Source: an uncultured Erwinia sp. (lineage in GTDB: Bacteria; Pseudomonadota; Gammaproteobacteria; Enterobacterales; Enterobacteriaceae). From it: a DNA stretch of 64,000 nucleotides. Positions within the stretch are counted from its first letter, which is position 1; every line of letters starts with the position of its first letter. Shown here one piece after another: positions 16,336-24,690 of the stretch. The notes under the pieces are model-generated. The model did no database searches. It saw nothing but the letters and a program-made list of their open reading frames with translations, and was not told the DNA's origin. Location: the NCBI GenBank assembly GCA_946221915.1, contig CAMIKG010000014.1:1-64000 (forward strand), in the 5' to 3' direction. Both the position numbers and the translations under genes were made by a program.

Positions 16336-17334
16336 ATGACGTTTCCAGTGACGCTGTTAAATGATTTAGCCAGCAATGCGGTGGTGGCGGATGCTGTCCA
16401 CCTGGCGCTGCAGGCAGGGATATTTGAACATCTGCAGCAGCCGCGTCAGCCAGCGCAGGTCGCGGCAACGCTCGACTGGCAGGCGGAGAAAACAGCGCAT
16501 TTGCTTGAGCTGTTATGGAGTGTCGGACTGCTGGTGCGTGAACAGGATCAGTACCAGACCACGGCGGAGGCCCGGGTGTTTCTTTGTCGCCAGAGTGAAC
16601 GTTTTATGGGCGATGCCTGGTGCTTTCGTCTGGAGAACTTCCGCCGTTTTGGTCAGCAACTGGCGACACTGATGCCGCAACCGCTGGATGCGTTTACTGA
16701 ACAGCATGAGCATGATGCAGCATGGGCGGACGCCGCCAGACGGCAAATCGCTCAGGAGCAACAGGCGCTGACCGCCACGCGCGCCTGTGACATTGCCGCC
16801 ACGCTGGCGCAGTTTCAGCGTCCGGCGACCCTGCTCGATATGGGCGGCGGACCCGGGCTGGTCAGCGTGGCGCTGGCAAAGCGTTATCCGCAATTACGCG
16901 GCATCCTGAACGATCTGCCGCTAACGGCGCAGGTGGCGCAGCAGAATTTTGTTGCGGCAGGGATTGCCGATCGTTTTTCTGCGCTTAGCGACATCCCTGA
17001 TGAGATGCGCTTTGATGTGATTTGGTGTTCATCATTTCTCTATTTTGTCGCCGATCCTGCGCAAATGCTGGCGCGCTTCTTCCGGCTGCTCAATCCGGGC
17101 GGCGTGTTAATCAGTGTCCATGGTGAGATCCCGGCGCAGCCCCAGCTGGCGGCGCAGGTATTGCCTGCCCATCTGCCTTTAATGATGCGCGGCAAACATG
17201 TCACTCATGACGGTGAGCTGAGCGCCCAGCTGTGTGCGGCGGGGTTTACTCTGGCAGAACAGCGGCCGGGAGTGGATGTTTTTCCGCTGTCACCGTTAAC
17301 GGTGCATCTGGCATTTCGCGCCGCCGGGTCATAA
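16336..17334 (+). CDS. SAM-dependent O-methyltransferase-like protein
   Basis: 332 aa with the two-part layout of the plant-type/MmcR methyltransferase family: an N-terminal winged-helix dimerisation region (about 1-90, AVHLALQAGIFEHL) and a C-terminal Rossmann domain with the SAM motif LDMGGGPGLVS near residue 172. The acceptor is unknown; related enzymes methylate hydroxyls of secondary metabolites. Its divergent PchR-like regulator and the Fur-like box suggest expression under iron limitation, so a siderophore-related or iron-sparing product is possible. No obvious SD is present beyond GAAGGG 13-8 nt before the ATG. Confidence 0.78.
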   Translation: MTFPVTLLNDLASNAVVADAVHLALQAGIFEHLQQPRQPAQVAATLDWQAEKTAHLLELLWSVGLLVREQDQYQTTAEARVFLCRQSERFMGDAWCFRLENFRRFGQQLATLMPQPLDAFTEQHEHDAAWADAARRQIAQEQQALTATRACDIAATLAQFQRPATLLDMGGGPGLVSVALAKRYPQLRGILNDLPLTAQVAQQNFVAAGIADRFSALSDIPDEMRFDVIWCSSFLYFVADPAQMLARFFRLLNPGGVLISVHGEIPAQPQLAAQVLPAHLPLMMRGKHVTHDGELSAQLCAAGFTLAEQRPGVDVFPLSPLTVHLAFRAAGS

Positions 17335-17482
17335 GAGCGATGGCATCACTGTGGGCGAACTGACTCCGCCATGGTGCTGATTTAACCACATCATTATTCC
17401 GGCTATGGCGGTTGCGGAACCCGTGGTCGTTTTGCCTTCTGCCTTTCTGCGGCTTTTTTATACTGCGCCCGTCGTCACAAAA

Positions 17483-17522
17483 CTGTCATATTACGTACAT
17501 TTTACTGTCACCAAACTGTCCT
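17483..17522 (+). promoter_or_regulatory. Pho box array upstream of pstS
   Basis: Four 7-bp half-sites with exact 4-bp AT-rich spacing are visible: CTGTCAT, CGTACAT, CTGTCAC and CTGTCCT, starting at 17483, 17494, 17505 and 17516. This is the direct-repeat architecture of PhoB-dependent promoters and closely follows the E. coli pstS site. Transcription should begin roughly 25-40 nt downstream. Confidence 0.92.
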
Positions 17523-17602
17523 ATTTTGCCTCCAGCAGCAATCATTAACCTAAATAAAACGGCACTGAGCCTGACTTTATTACACTCCCCTGGAGAAAGA
17601 AT

Positions 17603-18643
17603 ATGACACTGATGCATAGCACCTTAGCACGAATCGTCGCAGCAACCGTTTCACTGAGCGCAGCTTCTGCGATGGCAGCGGCAAGCCTGACTGGTGCGGG
17701 CGCGACCTTCCCGGCGCCGGTGTATGCCAAGTGGGCAGATACCTATCAGAAAGAGACTGGTAACAAAATCAACTACCAGGGTATCGGCTCATCAGGTGGC
17801 GTAAAACAGATTATTGCTAAAACCGTTGATTTCGGTGCGTCCGATGCGCCTCTGGCTGACGACAAACTGGCAGCGGATGGCCTGTTCCAGTTCCCAACCG
17901 TGATCGGTGGCGTGGTGCTGGCGGTGAATATCCCGGGCATTAAATCCAATGAACTGGTTCTGGATGGTAAAACACTGGGTGATATCTACCTGGGCAACAT
18001 CAAAAAGTGGAATGATGCTGCGATTACCAAACTGAACCCAGGCGTGAAACTGCCAGACACCAACATCAACGTGGTGCGTCGTGCTGATGGTTCCGGTACC
18101 TCTTTCGTTTTCACCAGCTACCTGGCGAAAGTGAACGAAGAGTGGAACAGCAAAATTGGTAAAGGCAATACCGTGAACTGGCCAACCGGTCTGGGCGGTA
18201 AAGGCAACGACGGTATCGCTGCATTCGTACAGCGTCTGCCAGGTTCCATTGGCTATGTTGAATATGCTTACGCTAAGCAGAACAACCTGGCTTACACCAA
18301 ACTGGTTGGCGCTGACGGTAAAGCAGTTAGCCCAACTGAGCAGAGCTTCAGCAATGCGGCGAAAGGCGCAGACTGGAGCAAATCTTTCGCTCAGGACCTG
18401 ACTAACCAGAAAGGCGACAACGCGTGGCCAATCACCTCTACCACCTTTATCCTGGTACACAAAGAGCAGAGCAACCCGGCGCAGGGCGCTGAAGTGCTGA
18501 AATTCTTTGACTGGGCTTACAAAAACGGTGGCAAAGAAGCTAACGCACTGGATTACTCAACCCTGCCAGACGCAGTGGTTGAGCAGATCCGCGCAGCATG
18601 GAAAACCAACGTGAAAGACAGTTCTGGTAAAGCGCTGTACTAA
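17603..18643 (+). CDS. pstS: Periplasmic phosphate-binding protein PstS
   Basis: High-affinity phosphate receptor of the Pst ABC importer, 346 aa. A signal peptide (ends near SAASAMAA) precedes the mature start ASLTGAGATFPAPVYAKW, which includes the phosphate-binding loop. GSSGG and the later RADGSGTSF motif also contact phosphate in the family. GGAGA lies 6 nt before the ATG. First gene of pstSCAB-phoU, directly behind a Pho box, so induced by PhoBR when phosphate is scarce. Codon use looks optimised compared with the accessory genes upstream, fitting very high expression. Confidence 0.98.
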   Translation: MTLMHSTLARIVAATVSLSAASAMAAASLTGAGATFPAPVYAKWADTYQKETGNKINYQGIGSSGGVKQIIAKTVDFGASDAPLADDKLAADGLFQFPTVIGGVVLAVNIPGIKSNELVLDGKTLGDIYLGNIKKWNDAAITKLNPGVKLPDTNINVVRRADGSGTSFVFTSYLAKVNEEWNSKIGKGNTVNWPTGLGGKGNDGIAAFVQRLPGSIGYVEYAYAKQNNLAYTKLVGADGKAVSPTEQSFSNAAKGADWSKSFAQDLTNQKGDNAWPITSTTFILVHKEQSNPAQGAEVLKFFDWAYKNGGKEANALDYSTLPDAVVEQIRAAWKTNVKDSSGKALY

Positions 18644-18653
18644 GTGGTTACAG

Positions 18654-18673
18654 GGGGCGAAGTTCTTCGCCCC
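18654..18673 (+). other. Stem-loop in the pstS-pstC spacer
   Basis: Perfect 8-bp stem GGGGCGAA / TTCGCCCC (18654-18661 with 18666-18673), loop of 4 nt, 10 nt past the pstS stop. No T-run follows. Its position suggests partial termination or mRNA protection that keeps pstS transcripts more abundant than pstCAB; this is inference. Confidence 0.55.
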
Positions 18674-18729
18674 AGTCCTGTGGGGCGGCATCTGTGCCGC
18701 CTGTGTAATTTTTAAATATCGAGAACGCT

Positions 18730-19692
18730 ATGGCTGAATCCAGGCCGACATTCAAAGCTCCCGGCAAGCAGGGCGATATTATCTTCAGTGCGCTGGTAAA
18801 ACTGGCTGCGCTGATTGTGCTATTGATGCTGGGCGGCATTATTGTCTCTCTGATTTTCTCCTCCTGGCCCAGTATCAGTAAGTTTGGCTTTTCCTTCCTG
18901 TGGAACAAAGAGTGGGATGCGCCAAATGAGACATTCGGCGCGCTGGTGCCGATTTACGGTACGCTGGTCACCTCCTTTATCGCGCTGCTGATCGCCGTTC
19001 CGGTGAGTTTCGGCATCGCACTGTTTCTGACGGAACTGGCGCCAGGCTGGCTGCGTCGCCCACTGGGCACCGCCATTGAACTGCTGGCGGCGATCCCCAG
19101 TATCGTTTACGGCATGTGGGGGCTGTTTATTTTCGCTCCGCTGTTTGCCGAATATTTCCAGACGCCGGTCGGCGGTGTGCTTTCCGCCATTCCGTTTGTG
19201 GGCGCGCTGTTTGACGGCCCGGCCTTCGGTATCGGTATTCTGGCGGCGGGCGTTATCCTCGCCATTATGATTATTCCTTACATCGCCTCGGTGATGCGTG
19301 ACGTGTTTGAACAGACGCCGGTGATGATGAAAGAGTCGGCGTATGGCATCGGCTGCACCACCTGGGAAGTGATCTGGCGCATTGTGCTGCCGTTTACCAA
19401 AAATGGGGTGATTGGCGGTGTGATGCTCGGTCTGGGTCGTGCGCTGGGGGAAACCATGGCGGTGACCTTTATCATCGGCAACACCTACCAGCTCGACAGC
19501 GCTTCGCTGTTTATGCCGGGCAACAGTATCACCTCCGCGCTGGCCAACGAATTCGCCGAAGCTGAATCCGGACTGCATACCGCCGCGCTGATGGAGCTGG
19601 GACTGATTCTGTTTGTGATCACCTTTATCGTGCTGGCGATTTCGAAATATATGGTGATGCGTTTAGCGAAAAATGAAGGAGCGCGCACATGA
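18730..19692 (+). CDS. pstC: Phosphate ABC transporter permease PstC
   Basis: Inner-membrane channel subunit of the Pst importer, 320 aa. Six transmembrane segments are apparent, beginning with ALVKLAALIVLLMLGGIIVSLI; the EAA-type loop around YGIGCTTWEVIWRIVLPFTKNG contacts PstB. It shares 4 nt with pstA, so translation is coupled. Works with PstA, PstB and PstS, and with PhoU in phosphate signalling to PhoR. Confidence 0.97.
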   Translation: MAESRPTFKAPGKQGDIIFSALVKLAALIVLLMLGGIIVSLIFSSWPSISKFGFSFLWNKEWDAPNETFGALVPIYGTLVTSFIALLIAVPVSFGIALFLTELAPGWLRRPLGTAIELLAAIPSIVYGMWGLFIFAPLFAEYFQTPVGGVLSAIPFVGALFDGPAFGIGILAAGVILAIMIIPYIASVMRDVFEQTPVMMKESAYGIGCTTWEVIWRIVLPFTKNGVIGGVMLGLGRALGETMAVTFIIGNTYQLDSASLFMPGNSITSALANEFAEAESGLHTAALMELGLILFVITFIVLAISKYMVMRLAKNEGART

Positions 19693-20576
19693 CTACGCTG
19701 GAATTGCAGGCGCGCGCCGAGCTGGAAGTTTCACGGCGTAAAATGCAGGCGCGCCGTCGCACCAAAAACCGTATTGCGCTGACGCTGTCGATGCTGACCA
19801 TGGCATTTGGTCTGTTCTGGCTGATCTGGATTCTGTTCTCCACTATTACGCGTGGTATGGACGGTATGTCGCTGGCGCTGTTTACCGAAAACACGCCACC
19901 GCCTAACACGGCGGGTGGTGGTCTGGCGAATGCGCTGGCCGGTAGCGGCCTGTTAATTTTGTGGGCGACCGTTTTCGGTACTCCACTGGGCATTATGGCC
20001 GGTATCTATCTGGCGGAATATGGCCGTAAATCCTGGCTGGCGGAAGTGATTCGCTTTATTAACGATATCCTGCTGTCCGCACCGTCGATTGTCGTCGGTC
20101 TGTTTGTCTACACCATCGTGGTAGCGCAGATGGAGCACTTCTCCGGCTGGGCGGGCGTGATTGCGCTGGCGCTGCTGCAGGTGCCGATTGTTATCCGTAC
20201 CACTGAAAACATGCTGAAGCTGGTGCCGGATGGCCTGCGTGAAGCGGCTTACGCACTTGGCACACCGAAGTGGAAGATGATCTCCGCGATTACGCTGAAA
20301 GCTTCTGTCTCCGGGATCATTACCGGCGTGCTGCTGGCCGTCGCGCGTATTGCTGGTGAAACCGCGCCGCTGCTGTTTACTTCATTGTCGAACCAGTTCT
20401 GGAGCACCGACATGATGCAGCCAATCGCCAACCTGCCGGTGACCATCTTCAAATTCGCCATGAGCCCGTTTGCCGAGTGGCAAAGCCTGGCCTGGGCGGG
20501 TGTGCTGATTATCACGCTGTGTGTGCTGTTACTGAACATTGCGGCACGTGTCATCTTTGCCAAAAGCAAACATTAA
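19689..20576 (+). CDS. pstA: Phosphate ABC transporter permease PstA
   Basis: Second channel subunit, 295 aa, with an N-terminal basic stretch (RRKMQARRRTKNRIAL) before six hydrophobic segments. The EAA-loop region is REAAYALGTPKWKMISAITLK. It follows pstC with a 4-nt overlap and precedes pstB by 44 nt. Confidence 0.97.
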   Translation: MTTLELQARAELEVSRRKMQARRRTKNRIALTLSMLTMAFGLFWLIWILFSTITRGMDGMSLALFTENTPPPNTAGGGLANALAGSGLLILWATVFGTPLGIMAGIYLAEYGRKSWLAEVIRFINDILLSAPSIVVGLFVYTIVVAQMEHFSGWAGVIALALLQVPIVIRTTENMLKLVPDGLREAAYALGTPKWKMISAITLKASVSGIITGVLLAVARIAGETAPLLFTSLSNQFWSTDMMQPIANLPVTIFKFAMSPFAEWQSLAWAGVLIITLCVLLLNIAARVIFAKSKH

Positions 20577-20620
20577 TTGATCGGCGCGGCTCAGGCGGCG
20601 CTGCAGAAGAGAGAATAAGC

Positions 20621-21394
20621 ATGAGTATGGTGAAAAACGCTCCCGACAAAATTCAGGTTCGCGATCTGAACTTCTATTACGGGAAATTCCATGCCCTGAA
20701 GAATATCAATCTGGATATTGCGAAGAACCAGGTGACGGCGTTTATCGGTCCGTCTGGCTGCGGGAAATCGACGCTGCTGCGCACCTTTAACAAAATGTTT
20801 TCACTTTATCCGGAGCAGCGCGCGGAAGGCGAAATTCTGCTGGATGGCGAAAATATTCTGACCGCCAGCCAGGACATTGCCCTGCTGCGCGCGCGCGTCG
20901 GCATGGTATTCCAGAAGCCGACGCCGTTCCCAATGTCGATTTATGACAATATCGCCTTCGGCGTGCGTCTGTTTGAAAAGCTGTCGCGCGCGGATATGGA
21001 CGAGCGTGTGCAGTGGGCGCTGACCAAAGCGGCGCTGTGGAATGAAACCAAAGACAAGCTGCACCAGAGTGGTTACAGTCTGTCGGGCGGCCAGCAGCAG
21101 CGTCTGTGTATCGCACGCGGCATCGCGATTCGCCCGGAAGTGCTGCTGCTGGATGAACCCTGCTCAGCACTTGACCCGATCTCAACCGGTCGTATCGAAG
21201 AGCTGATTACTGAACTGAAGCAGGATTACACCGTGGTCATCGTGACGCATAATATGCAGCAGGCAGCACGCTGTTCTGACCACACTGCCTTTATGTATCT
21301 CGGTGAGCTGATTGAGTTCAGCGACACGGATACCCTGTTTACCAAGCCGCATCAAAAGCAGACCGAAGATTACATCACCGGACGCTACGGCTGA
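20621..21394 (+). CDS. pstB: Phosphate ABC transporter ATPase PstB
   Basis: ATPase of the Pst importer, 257 aa. Walker A GPSGCGKST, signature LSGGQQQRL and Walker B LLLDEPCSALDP are intact. The open frame extends upstream into pstA, but the ATG at 20621, preceded by GAAGAGAGA, gives the family's normal N-terminus (MSMVKNAPDKIQV) and is chosen. It lies 15 nt before phoU. Confidence 0.97.
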   Translation: MSMVKNAPDKIQVRDLNFYYGKFHALKNINLDIAKNQVTAFIGPSGCGKSTLLRTFNKMFSLYPEQRAEGEILLDGENILTASQDIALLRARVGMVFQKPTPFPMSIYDNIAFGVRLFEKLSRADMDERVQWALTKAALWNETKDKLHQSGYSLSGGQQQRLCIARGIAIRPEVLLLDEPCSALDPISTGRIEELITELKQDYTVVIVTHNMQQAARCSDHTAFMYLGELIEFSDTDTLFTKPHQKQTEDYITGRYG

Positions 21395-21409
21395 TTTGCT
21401 GGAGAACTT

Positions 21410-22144
21410 ATGGATAATTTAAATCTGAACAAACATATCTCCGGCCAGTTTAATGCCGAGCTGGAGCATATCCGCACCCAGGTGATGATCATGGGTGGGA
21501 TGGTGGAGCAGCAACTTACCGATGCGATTACCGCGATGCACAATCAGGATGCGGAGCTGGCGCAGCAGGTGATTGATGGTGACCACAAGGTCAATATGAT
21601 GGAAGTGGAGATTGATGAAGCCTGTGTGCGCATCATCGCCAAACGTCAGCCGACCGCCAGCGATTTGCGTCTGGTGATGGCCATCATCAAAACCATCTCT
21701 GAGCTGGAGCGTATTGGTGATGTGGCGGAGAAGATCAGCCGCACTGCGCTGGAGAAATTCAGCCAGCAACATCTGCCGCTGCTGGTTAGCCTGGAGTCGC
21801 TGGGTCACCATACGGTGCAGATGCTGCATGATGTGCTGGATGCCTTTGCGCGTATGGATCTGAATGCGGCGATCCAAATCTACCGCGAAGATAAAAAGGT
21901 TGACCAGGAGTATGAGGGCATCGTGCGTCAGCTGATGACTTATATGATGGAAGACCCGCGCACCATTCCCAGTGTGCTGACTGCCCTGTTCTGCGCGCGT
22001 GCGATCGAGCGTATCGGCGACCGCTGCCAGAATATCTGCGAAATTATTTTCTATTTCGTTAAAGGTCAGGACTTCCGTCATGTTGGCGGCGACCAGCTTG
22101 ATAAGCTGCTGGCTGGCGACAACGGCGGCAGTAATCCCGCGTAA
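21410..22144 (+). CDS. phoU: Phosphate-specific transport regulator PhoU
   Basis: Negative regulator linking the Pst transporter to the PhoR kinase; 244 aa, all-helical. Two PhoU three-helix repeats are visible, each with the ExxxD metal-binding pattern (ELERIGDVAEKI and AIERIGDRCQNI). Last gene of the pst operon, preceded by GGAG and followed by a strong terminator. Confidence 0.97.
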   Translation: MDNLNLNKHISGQFNAELEHIRTQVMIMGGMVEQQLTDAITAMHNQDAELAQQVIDGDHKVNMMEVEIDEACVRIIAKRQPTASDLRLVMAIIKTISELERIGDVAEKISRTALEKFSQQHLPLLVSLESLGHHTVQMLHDVLDAFARMDLNAAIQIYREDKKVDQEYEGIVRQLMTYMMEDPRTIPSVLTALFCARAIERIGDRCQNICEIIFYFVKGQDFRHVGGDQLDKLLAGDNGGSNPA

Positions 22145-22152
22145 TTTCCCCC

Positions 22153-22181
22153 GAGGCCGGATATCCGGCCTCTGCTTTTTC
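22153..22181 (+). terminator. Terminator of the pstSCAB-phoU operon
   Basis: A perfect 20-bp palindrome GAGGCCGGATATCCGGCCTC (22153-22172) starts 8 nt after the phoU stop and is followed by TGCTTTTT, a classic rho-independent terminator. Confidence 0.9.
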
Positions 22182-22264
22182 CCCCGCAGGTCCGCAGCAC
22201 GTTGGATTGTGATCGCCGTCATCCTTATACTTGGCGCACATTTTTTTCTGCAAGGCCCTGAAAC

Positions 22265-23503
22265 ATGACAACCTCCTCCCAGCCAAAGCAAAGCGCCACG
22301 CCGGGCAAAGCGATGCTCGCCGCCGTCAGTGGCTATGCCATGGATGGTTTTGATCTGCTGATCCTCGGTTTTATGCTGCCAGCGATTAGCGCCTCGTTAC
22401 TGTTAAATCCGTCGGAAGCGGGGTCGCTGGTGACCTGGACGCTGATCGGCGCGGTGCTCGGCGGGATTATCTTCGGTAATCTGAGCGACCGTTTTGGCCG
22501 CATCCGTATGCTGACCGTTACCATTCTGATGTTTTCGGTCTTTACAGGCCTGTGCGCGGTGGCGCAGGGCTACTGGGATCTGCTGGCGTACCGTACGCTG
22601 GCGGGCGTCGGTCTGGGGGGTGAGTTCGGTATTGGCATGGCGCTGATTGCGGAAGCCTGGCCTGCTAATAAGCGCAATCGTGCCTCGGCTTGGGTTGGTA
22701 TGGGCTGGCAGCTGGGCGTGCTGCTGGCGGCGTTTATCACTCCGCTGTTACTGGATGTCATTGGCTGGCGCGGCATGTTTCTCGTGGGTCTGCTGCCAGC
22801 GCTGGTTTCTTTCCTGATCCGCCGCAGTATGGGGGAGCCGGAAGCGTTTACCCGCCATGCGGCCACGACGCCTGCTCTTTCCTTTGCCGCGCGTCTGAAA
22901 CTGCTGTTTAAGGACGCGCAGACCACCAAAGCCAGTCTGGGCATTCTGATTCTGTGTTCGGTACAGAACTTCGGTTATTACGGCCTGATGATCTGGATGC
23001 CGAGCTATCTTTCGACCAGCTTTGGCTTCTCGCTGACTAAATCCGGGCTGTGGACGGCGGTGACGGTGGTGGGCATGACCTTTGGCATCTGGCTGTTTGG
23101 CCTGCTGGCGGACCGTTTTGCACGCTGGAAGATTTTCCTGCTGTACCAGTTCGGCGCGGTGGTGATGGTGGTGGTGTATGCCCAGCTGAGCGATCCGACG
23201 GTGATGTTGTTTACCGGCGCGCTGATGGGCATGTTTGTGAATGGCATGATTGGTGGCTACGGCGCGCTGATCTCCGATACTTTCCCGGTGCAGGCGCGCG
23301 CGACGGCGCAGAATGTGTTGTTTAACCTGGGTCGTGGTGTGGGCGGTTTTGGCCCGCTGGTGATTGGTCTGCTGGTAGCGCAGTGGTCATTTGGCGCGGC
23401 GATTACTTTGCTGGCGCTGATTTATCTGCTGGATATTGTTGCCACGCTGTTCCTGCTGCCAAAGCGTCAGGGTAAAGAGGATGCGTTAGGGGCGATTGGT
23501 TAG
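22265..23503 (+). CDS. MFS metabolite:H+ symporter
   Basis: 412-aa major facilitator with 12 predicted helices. GYAMDGFDLLILGFMLPAI at the first helix and LSDRFGRIRML at the 2-3 loop are typical of the sialate/aromatic-acid symporter branch (NanT, AAHS, ShiA-like). Helix 4 has RTLAGVGLGGEFGIGMALIAE and the 8-9 loop repeats the motif (GLLADRFARWKIF). An organic acid substrate is likely but not determined. It stands alone between phoU and yieH, on its own behind the pst terminator. Confidence 0.85.
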   Translation: MTTSSQPKQSATPGKAMLAAVSGYAMDGFDLLILGFMLPAISASLLLNPSEAGSLVTWTLIGAVLGGIIFGNLSDRFGRIRMLTVTILMFSVFTGLCAVAQGYWDLLAYRTLAGVGLGGEFGIGMALIAEAWPANKRNRASAWVGMGWQLGVLLAAFITPLLLDVIGWRGMFLVGLLPALVSFLIRRSMGEPEAFTRHAATTPALSFAARLKLLFKDAQTTKASLGILILCSVQNFGYYGLMIWMPSYLSTSFGFSLTKSGLWTAVTVVGMTFGIWLFGLLADRFARWKIFLLYQFGAVVMVVVYAQLSDPTVMLFTGALMGMFVNGMIGGYGALISDTFPVQARATAQNVLFNLGRGVGGFGPLVIGLLVAQWSFGAAITLLALIYLLDIVATLFLLPKRQGKEDALGAIG

Positions 23504-23548
23504 GGCGGTGCCTGGCATTGTGCCTGAGCAGGGGGGCGCTTTTCGTGT

Positions 23549-23602
23549 GGTGACTTGCTCAGGGATGTCACTTTTGGTGACTTGTTCAGAGGCGTCGCTT
23601 TT
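23549..23602. repeat. Two degenerate 27-bp tandem repeats
   Basis: Units 23549-23575 and 23576-23602 both begin GGTGACTTG and end CTTTT; 22 of 27 bases agree. A weaker third relative (GAGCAGGGGGGCGCTTTT) lies just before. They directly precede the palindromic element at 23622 within the 301-bp gap between the MFS gene and yieH, where no gene is seen. Confidence 0.6.
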
Positions 23603-23621
23603 AGTCCGGTGCGCTGCTCAT

Positions 23622-23722
23622 GGAACACGGTCAGCGGAGTAAAGACGCAAAAGTTGCCATCCATGGCTGCTCGGCCCGCGCCGTCCCTGGCGCGGGACGC
23701 TTTACTCCGCTGACCGTGTTCC
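23622..23722 (+). repeat. Palindromic intergenic element, copy A
   Basis: Terminal inverted repeats of 23 bp are perfect: 23622-23644 begins GGAACACGGTCAGCGG and 23700-23722 is its reverse complement. An inner hairpin CCCGCGCC / GGCGCGGG sits at 23675-23696. A second, inverted copy with the same outer and inner arms lies at 57203-57312. About 100 bp, no coding capacity: a MITE- or REP-like family. Confidence 0.85.
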
Positions 23723-23804
23723 CTGTGCTTTGAGCTTGTGTGTTGCTGTAAGGTTTCAGATGCGTTGTGCTTCGTGCTTTGAATAGGTCAGCTATCTCTG
23801 CTGT

Positions 23805-24467
23805 TTACGCCGTAATCGACCAGCCACGCGCGCGCCACAGCGCCGGTAGCTGTGCCATATCGTCGAACATCGTTACCAGCGGGTGATCAATCGGTTTGTT
23901 ATGCGCGTCGGCGCAGTAGTAAAACACCGGGATACCGGCGGCGATGCCCGCGCTGGCGCCCGCTTCGGAGTCGTCCACCAGAATGCAGCGCTCCAGCGGA
24001 ATACCCATCTGCTCTGCGGCGTGAATCATCAGTTCCGGATCGGGTTTCCAGTGCTGGATATCGTAGCCGCTGTACAACCGGTCATCAAAATAGCGCAGCA
24101 GATTAGTCAGGCCCAGTGAATGCTGCATCTTTTTCACGGTGCCGTTGGAGACCACGCACATTGGCACGTTAATCTGCGCCAGCAATTCCGGCGCGCCGGC
24201 AATCGGCAGCAGGTTCTCTTCGAACAGCCGCGCCACTTCCTGACGATAGGCGCTCTCCAGTTCATCAACGGGGACATCAAGCTGATGGCGGGCGCAAACA
24301 TCGCCGACAATATCGTACAGCTTCACGCCTTTGTATTTTTCGAACATCTCCTGCAGCGACAGCTCAACGCCGTATTGCGCAAAGGTATTCACATAGCCTT
24401 GGGTACAGATCAGTTCACTGTCCACCAGCGTGCCGTCGCAGTCGAAAAAGACACACTCCACACTCAT
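23805..24467 (-). CDS. yieH: HAD-family 6-phosphogluconate phosphatase
   Basis: 220-aa cytosolic HAD phosphatase. Motif I FFDCDGTLVDSE (with nucleophile and general-acid Asp) is at residues 8-19, the Ser of motif II is in VVSNGT, the motif III Lys in KPDPELM, and motif IV in LVDDSEAG. Overall sequence and its place beside adeP match E. coli YieH, which acts on 6-phosphogluconate. Leftward gene whose stop faces the palindromic repeat. Confidence 0.92.
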   Translation of the reverse strand: MSVECVFFDCDGTLVDSELICTQGYVNTFAQYGVELSLQEMFEKYKGVKLYDIVGDVCARHQLDVPVDELESAYRQEVARLFEENLLPIAGAPELLAQINVPMCVVSNGTVKKMQHSLGLTNLLRYFDDRLYSGYDIQHWKPDPELMIHAAEQMGIPLERCILVDDSEAGASAGIAAGIPVFYYCADAHNKPIDHPLVTMFDDMAQLPALWRARGWSITA

Positions 24468-24590
24468 CGCCCTGTCCTTTTTTTATGGAAAGAAATGTTT
24501 GCCAGTTTCAGGACACTTTAACGAACTGTGTCCGGATTGCGACCAATTAATGTCAGTTACTGTTAATGGCGGGGTAAATCGGCAAAAACA

Positions 24591-24606
24591 GCGCAATCGG
24601 TTGCGA
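24591..24606 (+). promoter_or_regulatory. PurR-like operator upstream of adeP
   Basis: CGCAATCGGTTGCG at 24592-24605 matches 12 of 14 positions of the PurR core CGCAAACGTTTGCG and keeps the central CG and palindromic symmetry. It lies 85 nt before the adeP ATG. In E. coli the orthologous gene belongs to the PurR regulon. Confidence 0.65.
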
Positions 24607-24690
24607 AAAATCCCTGTGATCGGCATCAAAAATCGGATTTTTGGTATAGGATAGCCAGCGACAATATTTTCCTTTCCCTGGAATCCAATA

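Noticed and set aside
21419..22291. 290-codon minus-strand frame
   Set aside because: Antisense to phoU and crosses its terminator; no family match recognised.
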